Below are positions 1 to 4,467 of a stretch of 5,430 nt of DNA, one piece after another. The translations under genes were made by a program, and so were the position numbers. A model generated the notes under the pieces. That model was not told the DNA's origin and made no database searches. It saw only the letters and a program-made list of their open reading frames with translations. Within the stretch, counting starts at the first letter, position 1, and every line of letters begins with the position of its first letter. The DNA is from Planctomycetota bacterium (GTDB taxonomy: Bacteria; Planctomycetota; PUPC01; DSUN01): the NCBI GenBank assembly GCA_016872875.1, contig VGYW01000524.1:1-5430 (forward strand), given 5' to 3'.

Positions 1-35
1 GGCGGACGTGTTCGCGGCCTGCGGCGGGCCGGGGG

Positions 36-422
36 TCAGCGCTTCTTCTTGCGCTTCTCGATGTACCTGACGCCCTCAATATCCTTGAAATGCACGTCCT
101 GAGTCCACAGCGTGGCATCGTAGGCGCGCGCAGTGGCCAAGACGATGCTGTCCGCCATGGCCAGCCCGGTCTCGACGCTCAGGGCAGCGGCCTCGAACGC
201 GAGTTCGTGGTCGAGCGGCACGACCGGCACCTGCCGCATGAGCGCCCAGGCCTCGAATGCCTCCTCTTCCCCCTCATTCCGGAGAGTCCACCGGAACACC
301 TCGAAGATGCAGATGGCGGGCACAATCGCATCATCCTTGTCCTGGATCGGGGACGCAAAGAAGCCAGCATTCGGCCCTTCGCCAAAGTACTCGATCCACC
401 CAGAGGAGTCCACTACGTTCAC
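36..422 (-). CDS. vapC: PIN-domain toxin, VapC-like ribonuclease
   Basis: This 128-residue protein has the size and residue pattern of a PIN-domain endoribonuclease toxin of a VapBC pair. The four acidic residues expected to bind the catalytic Mg2+/Mn2+ are visible: D5 in MNVVDSSGW, E41 in the helix ICIFEVFRW, D91 in MADSIVLATA and D109 in WTQDVHF. VapC enzymes cleave specific RNAs such as initiator tRNA or rRNA; the target here cannot be read from sequence. Translation starts at a GTG (420-422) that overlaps the antitoxin stop as GTGA, which implies translational coupling and fixes the start, because D5 must follow shortly after it. The C-terminus ends in an unusually basic tail (EKRKKKR), possibly RNA-contacting. 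Family assignment is secure; activity and target are inferred. Confidence 0.92.
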   Translation of the reverse strand: MNVVDSSGWIEYFGEGPNAGFFASPIQDKDDAIVPAICIFEVFRWTLRNEGEEEAFEAWALMRQVPVVPLDHELAFEAAALSVETGLAMADSIVLATARAYDATLWTQDVHFKDIEGVRYIEKRKKKR

Positions 423-628
423 AGCCGGTCCTCTTCTTCTCGCTCGAAATCCGTGTTCATGCCCTTGAGGAACCCGCGCATTTCCTTGATGTCTCGGACC
501 GGGATGAGCATGAGGCGGCCCCGGAAGCGGAAGAACTCGATCCTCTGCCCGGGGCGGATGCCCATGGGCTCACGAATCTCCTTGGGAATCACGATCTGGT
601 ACTTGGGCGACACCGTGACCGCGGCCAT
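419..628 (-). CDS. vapB: AbrB/MazE-type antitoxin (VapB-like)
   Basis: This small 69-residue protein has a typical N-terminal AbrB/SpoVT swapped-hairpin DNA-binding domain at about residues 3-48, with the signatures SPKYQIVIPKEIRE and GIRPGQRIEF followed by the strand RGRLMLIPV. The remaining tail is short and highly charged (DFEREEEDRL), the kind of segment that in VapB proteins binds and blocks the PIN active site. The ATG at 626-628 has a strong Shine-Dalgarno sequence (GGAGGAG, 634-640) five bases upstream. It is the first gene of the operon and overlaps the toxin start by four bases. By analogy with the family, the VapBC complex should repress its own promoter; a palindrome sits over the -10 box at 654-669. 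Assignment as the cognate antitoxin rests on domain type and coupling. Confidence 0.92.
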   Translation of the reverse strand: MAAVTVSPKYQIVIPKEIREPMGIRPGQRIEFFRFRGRLMLIPVRDIKEMRGFLKGMNTDFEREEEDRL

Positions 629-653
629 GGCAGCTCCTCCAACGATAGCCTTC

Positions 654-669
654 TGGTATTACGATACCA
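654..669. promoter_or_regulatory. Palindromic operator candidate for VapBC autoregulation
   Basis: A perfect 6-bp inverted repeat, TGGTAT-TACG-ATACCA, covers the -10 box of the toxin-antitoxin promoter. AbrB-type antitoxins commonly bind palindromes at their own promoters, so this is the natural site for the complex to repress transcription. It is the only clear palindrome I see in the 629-780 gap. Because it also lies upstream of the divergent oxidoreductase gene, binding here could affect that gene too, though its candidate promoter is about 45 bases away. Confidence 0.5.
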
Positions 670-689
670 CGAACGATGGCTGGCGTCAA
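661..689 (-). promoter_or_regulatory. Sigma70-type promoter of the toxin-antitoxin operon
   Basis: Read on the minus strand, TTGACG (684-689, five of six consensus bases) is followed after exactly 17 bases by TATCGT (661-666, four of six). Transcription would start near 654, giving a leader of roughly 25 bases that contains the antitoxin Shine-Dalgarno sequence. Position and spacing fit well, but this is a consensus match only. Confidence 0.6.
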
Positions 690-713
690 GCACTCAGGGA
701 GCTGACTCGCTTC

Positions 714-742
714 TTGCGTCGGACGGCCCGCGCGCCTAGAAT
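714..742 (+). promoter_or_regulatory. Candidate promoter for the FAD oxidoreductase gene
   Basis: TTGCGT (714-719, three of six consensus bases including TTG) and TAGAAT (737-742, five of six) are separated by 17 bases. Initiation would fall near 749, about 32 bases before the ATG at 781, with AGGAG at 768-772 as ribosome binding site. The -35 match is weak, so this is a tentative call. Confidence 0.4.
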
Positions 743-780
743 GCGGGGCACCCGATGGGCAGACTCCAGGAGCGTGCGCC

Positions 781-2196
781 ATGTCATGCAACCGCCGAAC
801 CTTCCTCAAAGCCTCCGTGGCCGCCGCTGGGCTTGGTGGGCTTGTGGCGCCCTCGGGCGCGCAGGAGAACCCGAAAGGAGAAGCGATGATTGACTTCACG
901 CGCCGTATCCCCGTTCGCCACGAGGCGGATGTGTTTGTGGCCGGGGGCGGGCCGGCGGGGATCGCGGCCGCCGTGGCCGCCGCGCGGCAGGGGCGGAAGG
1001 TGTTCCTCGCCGAACGCCACACCTGCCTCGGTGGAATGGGGACCGCGGGATTGGTGCCCGTGTTCATGCAGTTCAGCGACGGCGTGAACTTCCTGGCTGG
1101 CGGCATCGGGCACGAGATCGCCGAGAAATCGGCCAAGGCCAGCGGCTTCCCGCTCCGCGACTGCTTGCCCATCAAGGCCGAAGTCCTCAAACGCCTCTAC
1201 GACGCGCTGCTGGCGGAGGCGGGGGTGGACTTCACGTTTGAGACAATGCTCATCGGCGTCGAGAAGGACGCCGCAGACCGCGTCTCGCACGCGGTCCTCG
1301 CCGCCAAGAGCGGCACGTTCGCGGTCAAGGCCAAGGTGTTCGTGGACGCCACGGGCGACGGCGATCTGGCGGCCTGGGCGGGCGCGCCCTTCGAGAAGGG
1401 CGACAAAGATGGCGGCCTGATGCCAGGCACCCTCTGCTCGCTCTGGGCGAACGTGGATTGGCCTGCTGTCCACAAGGGCGGCCTCGGCGCAGGCGAGAGC
1501 CGCCTGGAAGCCGCCTTCAAGGACAAGGTGTTCACCATCGAGGACCGCCACCTGCCCGGCATGTGGCAAGTGGGCGACGACATCGGCGGCGGCAACATCG
1601 GCCACACCTTCGGCGTGGACAACACGGACGAGCGCTCGGTCACTAAGGCCCTCATCTGGGGCCGTACGCTCATCCTCGAATACGAGCGCTACTACAAGCA
1701 ATACCTCAAGGGCTTCGAGAAGATGACCCTTGTCGCCACGGGCTCGCTCCTCGGCATCCGCGAGAGCCGCCGCATCATGGGCGACTACGTGCTATGCCTG
1801 GACGACTTCAAGAAGCGGGCCGTCTTCCCCGACGAGATCGGCCGCTACTGCTATCCCGTGGACATCCACGCCTCGAAGCCCGACGAAGCGAACTACAAGC
1901 AGTTCGCCGAGGAGTTCAAGACCCTTCGCTACAAGAAGGGCGAGAGCTACGGCATCCCCTATCGCGTCCTGGTGCCGAAGAAGCTCTCGAACGTCCTCGT
2001 CGCGGGCCGGTGCGTCAGCTCCGACCGCTACATCCAGGGCTCGATTCGCGTGATGCCCGGCTGCTTCATCACGGGCCAGGCGGCGGGAGTCGCGGCCGCC
2101 CTCGCCGTCGAGAAGGCCACCGACACCCGCGGCGTGGCCGTCCCCGAGCTTCAAGCCCGCCTCAAGAAGCTGGGCGGCTACCTGCCGAACTCCTGA
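781..2196 (+). CDS. Tat-exported FAD-dependent oxidoreductase (FAD_oxidored family)
   Basis: This 471-residue flavoprotein resembles the FAD_oxidored (PF12831-type) family common in Planctomycetota, whose substrates are mostly unknown. The N-terminus carries a twin-arginine signal: NRRTFLK at residues 4-10, a hydrophobic stretch to about residue 22 and a probable cleavage site near SGA-QE (residues 25-29). This suggests folding with FAD in the cytoplasm before export. The Rossmann motif GGGPAG (55-60) leads to E78, which should bind the adenosine ribose. VFVDATGDGDLA (187-197) is the second FAD motif typical of the family. The C-terminal FAD segment runs from NVLVAGR (404-410) to ITGQAAGVAAALA (430-442). 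The ATG at 781 has AGGAG eight bases upstream. A second in-frame ATG at 886 (M36) has its own strong ribosome binding site and would omit the Tat signal. The gene is followed by a hairpin repeat and then a co-oriented M14-like gene. The substrate is not identifiable. Confidence 0.9.
   Translation: MSCNRRTFLKASVAAAGLGGLVAPSGAQENPKGEAMIDFTRRIPVRHEADVFVAGGGPAGIAAAVAAARQGRKVFLAERHTCLGGMGTAGLVPVFMQFSDGVNFLAGGIGHEIAEKSAKASGFPLRDCLPIKAEVLKRLYDALLAEAGVDFTFETMLIGVEKDAADRVSHAVLAAKSGTFAVKAKVFVDATGDGDLAAWAGAPFEKGDKDGGLMPGTLCSLWANVDWPAVHKGGLGAGESRLEAAFKDKVFTIEDRHLPGMWQVGDDIGGGNIGHTFGVDNTDERSVTKALIWGRTLILEYERYYKQYLKGFEKMTLVATGSLLGIRESRRIMGDYVLCLDDFKKRAVFPDEIGRYCYPVDIHASKPDEANYKQFAEEFKTLRYKKGESYGIPYRVLVPKKLSNVLVAGRCVSSDRYIQGSIRVMPGCFITGQAAGVAAALAVEKATDTRGVAVPELQARLKKLGGYLPNS
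875..888 (+). promoter_or_regulatory. Internal ribosome binding site and alternative ATG in the oxidoreductase gene
   Basis: AAAGGAG-type Shine-Dalgarno bases (about 875-880) sit five bases before an in-frame ATG at 886-888, codon 36 of the oxidoreductase. Initiation here would give a 436-residue protein that keeps the whole FAD fold but lacks the twin-arginine signal. The Tat signal upstream is so clear that 781 remains the preferred main start; this site could produce a cytoplasmic form or be a coincidence of purine-rich codons. Confidence 0.35.
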
Positions 2197-2206
2197 GCGG
2201 GGGATG

Positions 2207-2288
2207 CTTGTTCGTAGTTCGGCCTTCAGGCGGTCTTGAGAGTTGGCCGAGTGGGCGGAAGAACCGCGTAAACGCCGAACTACAAACG
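2207..2288. repeat. Structured inverted-repeat element 1 (REP/BIME-like)
   Basis: Two related halves face each other. Half B (2207-2238, beginning CTTGTTCGTAG) pairs with half A (2259-2288, beginning AAGAACCGCG) around a spacer of 20 bases. The outer stem 2210-2223 with 2274-2287 matches at 13 of 14 positions, and GCGGT (2230-2234) pairs with ACCGC (2263-2267). Each half also holds a small hairpin of its own (GCC-TTCA-GGC and GCG-TAAA-CGC), so a cruciform or cloverleaf form is possible. It fills most of the gap between the oxidoreductase stop and the M14-like start. Half B is 28/32 identical, without gaps, to bases 3168-3199, and half A is 24/30 identical to 3129-3158, so this is a repeat family and not a simple terminator. 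No U-run follows. Confidence 0.8.
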
Positions 2289-2293
2289 GGGGT
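2288..2293 (+). promoter_or_regulatory. Shine-Dalgarno-like sequence deciding the M14-like start
   Basis: The G-run GGGGGT lies seven bases before a GTG at 2301 and immediately after repeat element 1. It favours 2301 over the other in-frame GTG at 2292, which has no purine-rich sequence at a suitable distance. The match to the anti-Shine-Dalgarno is only partial. Confidence 0.4.
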
Positions 2294-2300
2294 GTTACCT

Positions 2301-3074
2301 GTGGACCGGAGATACCTCTCCGCCACTCTCGCCTGGGTTCTGGTAGCCTGCGCCGCTCTCGCAGGAGAGCCGAAGGCCGGGACGATTGGCGAGGGGAGCG
2401 AGTGGGCGACGGCATACTACGTGCAGGAGGGCAAGGAGGCGGGGCCGACCGTGCTCGTGGTGGGTGGGACGCACGGGGATGAGCCGGCCGGGGCTCGGGC
2501 CGCCCAAGCCATCACCCAGTGGCCAATCGAACGCGGCAAACTCGTCGTCATCCCCCGAGCGAACGAGGCGGCGCTGAAAGCGCGCCGCCGCCTGACGCCC
2601 GAGGGCGAGGAACGCAACCTCAACCGCAATTTCCCCCAGGCCGCCGGCGAGGAGGCCAAGGGCGAACTCGCCAAGGCCATCTGGAGGTTCGTCGCCGAGC
2701 TGAAGCCCGATTGGGTCCTCGATCTCCACGAGTCGAGGGGCATCCGCCAGCAACTCAAGACCGGCACCGGCAGCACGATCATCCAGGACGGCAAGCGCGC
2801 CACCCGCGCCCGGGCCGAGGCGATGCTGGAGGCGGTCAACGCCACGGTCGAGGAGGCCGACCACAAGTTCGTGCTTCTTCGCAGCCCGGTCGCTGGCGGC
2901 ATTGCACGCTCCGCCGCCGACCTCTTGGGCTCGCACGCGATGATCCTGGAAACGAGCACTGCGAAACAGCCCATCGAGCTGCGCGTGCGGCAGCACCAGG
3001 TCATGGTGCGCCGCCTCCTCGACGACCTGAAGATGCTCCCGCAGGGCTTCGACCCATTCGCCCCAGGCAAGTAG
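2301..3074 (+). CDS. Exported M14-like zinc hydrolase (succinylglutamate desuccinylase/aspartoacylase type)
   Basis: The predicted product is 257 residues from a GTG start at 2301. It shows the zinc-hydrolase pattern of the M14/AstE-aspartoacylase superfamily: zinc ligands H58 and E61 in GGTHGDEPAG, H143 in VLDLHES, the substrate-binding run NLNRNFP (106-112, with N108 and R109), and a probable catalytic glutamate E217 in MILETST. Such enzymes remove acyl groups or C-terminal amino acids from small amide substrates. The N-terminus is an export signal: R3 R4, a hydrophobic core to about residue 21, and LVAC at 14-17, which fits a lipobox with C17. Signal peptidase I cleavage after ALA (19-21) is an alternative. 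The open frame extends far upstream, but that part overlaps the oxidoreductase gene in another frame and is not protein-like. The exact start is uncertain, the superfamily is clear, and the substrate is unknown. Confidence 0.83.
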   Translation: MDRRYLSATLAWVLVACAALAGEPKAGTIGEGSEWATAYYVQEGKEAGPTVLVVGGTHGDEPAGARAAQAITQWPIERGKLVVIPRANEAALKARRRLTPEGEERNLNRNFPQAAGEEAKGELAKAIWRFVAELKPDWVLDLHESRGIRQQLKTGTGSTIIQDGKRATRARAEAMLEAVNATVEEADHKFVLLRSPVAGGIARSAADLLGSHAMILETSTAKQPIELRVRQHQVMVRRLLDDLKMLPQGFDPFAPGK

Positions 3075-3128
3075 TTGGTTCCTGTTGCTGGAAGCCCTTC
3101 CTCCCGAGACCTGCCCCGCTCTTCGGGC

Positions 3129-3199
3129 AAGAACTGCCTAAAGGCAGGACTCCAAACGCGTTCTCGCCTTGTTCGGAGTCCTGCCTTCAGGCAGTCTTG
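3129..3199. repeat. Structured inverted-repeat element 2; possible bidirectional terminator
   Basis: Half A (3129-3158) and half B (3168-3199) form a near-perfect stem: GGCAGGACTCC (3143-3153) pairs with GGAGTCCTGCC (3175-3185), and ACTGCC (3133-3138) with GGCAGT (3190-3195), with one internal mismatch (3140/3188). The apical loop is 3154-3174. Each arm can also fold alone as CTGCC-TAAA-GGCAG or CTGCC-TTCA-GGCAG. It belongs to the same family as 2207-2288 but with the halves in the reverse order. It sits between two convergent genes, so it could stop or stabilise both transcripts. No clean U-tract follows on either strand, which weakens a pure intrinsic-terminator reading. The rest of the 3075-3220 gap shows nothing I can name. 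Confidence 0.82.
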
Positions 3200-3220
3200 G
3201 CTTTCCGCAACAGAAAGCAG

Positions 3221-4423
3221 TTAGCGCGGCGGCCGAGGGGCAGGGCTTTTCAGGAGGTTCTCGAGGTAGATGTAGGGATAGGCGCCTGACCAGGGCTTCG
3301 AGCAGATGTCTATGTCGCCGTCGCCATCCACGTCGCCCGCCACGGCCTCGTGACAACGCTTGCCGTCGAGCAGGGTGTGCTCGACCCAGCGGGTGCCCTT
3401 GCCGTCGGCGTTCTCCCAGAGGACCCAGCGCGTCGGCGCCTTCGAGAACGAGCCGCAGCCGCCCGAGAAGATGTCCAGGTCGCCGTCGAGATCGAAATCC
3501 GCCAGACACAGCGAATGGAGGTCCTGATCGGTGTCCGCAATGATGTGGCGGACCCACGTCTTCGCCTTCCCGTCCCTGTTCTCGAACCAGGCGAGGCGGC
3601 CGCGGTCGCAGTCGCACTCGCCCATCACCACGTCGTTGTCGCCGTCCTTGTCGAAATCCCCGACCCACGAGCGGGTGGTGAATGGGAACCGCGCGGTGGG
3701 CAGGCCGAAGTCGAAGTCCTTGTGCTCCGCCCACTCCGTCCCCTTGCCGTCCTTGTTCTCGAACCAGACGTTGGTGCGGACGATGTCGTTGTCGCCATCG
3801 CCATCCAGGTCGCCGACGCCTCGCGGGCCGATGGCCCCGTGGACCCCGTCGCCGATGCGGTGTGCAACCCACGGCTTTGTTGGGTCGGGCGGGATTTTGT
3901 ACCAGAAGAGCCCCTGCCTGTCCGACATCGCCACGACATCGAGCTTCCCGTCGCCGTCAACGTCAGCCGCCACGTTGTCGTGGGCGTTCGTCATCCCCCC
4001 GTTCGGATGCTTCGTGAACTCTTGGGCACGCGGATTGCCCGGATTGCGGTACCACGCGGCGCCCGAGACCTGGTCAATCCAGCCATCGCCGTCCACGTCG
4101 AAGGCGGTGCCGCCGGCCTCGGTCGGCGCCTTGTCGCCGAGCTTGTGACGCAGCCAGTTGCCCGGCGCGGCAAACTCAAACCACAGGATGTCCCCGTTCT
4201 GCGCCCCGACGATCCAATCCAGGTCGCCATCCTTGTCGAGGTCCACGAGCGACGTCTGGCTCAGGTTCGTTCCGCCCTGGTGGACCTCGTGGGCCTTGAA
4301 CTTCGGGAACTCGCCGGCCCACCCGGCCCCGATTGCCAGAAGCCCCAGGGCCACGGCATGCAGGCACCGGCCGAAGAGAACAGCGGACTCACCCCACGCT
4401 TGGCACCCGTTCTGCCCAGCCAT
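3221..4423 (-). CDS. Secreted FG-GAP/VCBS-repeat protein, probable seven-bladed beta-propeller
   Basis: This 400-residue protein contains seven calcium-loop motifs of the form DxDxDGxxD at residues 61-69, 109-117, 154-162, 205-213, 256-264, 309-317 and 364-372. Their regular spacing of 45-55 residues fits one loop per blade of a seven-bladed propeller, as in FG-GAP/VCBS proteins and integrin alpha heads. Most blades also carry an aromatic strand such as AWYRN, VWFEN or AWFEN. The N-terminus has R19 followed by a hydrophobic stretch (21-33) and a possible cleavage site after GWA (34-36), so export is likely. The ATG at 4421-4423 has a perfect AAGGAGG (4431-4437) seven bases upstream. It lies 44 bases downstream of the HEAT-repeat gene on the same strand, probably in one operon. 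All six cysteines of the mature part fall in residues 270-374. It likely binds ligands or proteins outside the cytoplasm; there is no sign of an enzymatic domain. Confidence 0.88.
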   Translation of the reverse strand: MAGQNGCQAWGESAVLFGRCLHAVALGLLAIGAGWAGEFPKFKAHEVHQGGTNLSQTSLVDLDKDGDLDWIVGAQNGDILWFEFAAPGNWLRHKLGDKAPTEAGGTAFDVDGDGWIDQVSGAAWYRNPGNPRAQEFTKHPNGGMTNAHDNVAADVDGDGKLDVVAMSDRQGLFWYKIPPDPTKPWVAHRIGDGVHGAIGPRGVGDLDGDGDNDIVRTNVWFENKDGKGTEWAEHKDFDFGLPTARFPFTTRSWVGDFDKDGDNDVVMGECDCDRGRLAWFENRDGKAKTWVRHIIADTDQDLHSLCLADFDLDGDLDIFSGGCGSFSKAPTRWVLWENADGKGTRWVEHTLLDGKRCHEAVAGDVDGDGDIDICSKPWSGAYPYIYLENLLKSPAPRPPR

Positions 4424-4430
4424 GCTATTG

Positions 4431-4437
4431 CCTCCTT
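4431..4437 (-). promoter_or_regulatory. Consensus Shine-Dalgarno of the propeller gene
   Basis: AAGGAGG on the minus strand, seven bases before the ATG at 4421-4423. It fixes the start and suggests efficient translation independent of the upstream HEAT gene, whose stop lies about 30 bases before it. Confidence 0.8.
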
Positions 4438-4467
4438 CCCTTCCTTGCGGCGTTGCTCCTGCAACAG

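Noticed and set aside
784..1701. A minus-strand open frame of 305 codons inside the oxidoreductase gene
   Set aside because: It overlaps the well-supported FAD protein, and its translation is rich in repeated A, V, H, R and E with no domain; it is a G+C-rich shadow.
1794..2300. Long N-terminal extension of the M14-like frame
   Set aside because: This part lies in a different frame over the oxidoreductase C-terminus and through the repeat. It looks arginine-rich and unstructured, whereas a signal peptide begins right after 2301.
3103..3127. Small CCCGA/TCGGG inverted repeat after the M14-like gene
   Set aside because: Only five base pairs around a long loop, expected by chance in such G+C-rich sequence; the element at 3129-3199 is the real structure there.
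3300..4260. Recurring GTCGCCGTC-like DNA words suggesting tandem DNA repeats
   Set aside because: They are the reverse-strand codons of the DxDxDG calcium loops and are explained by the protein repeats.
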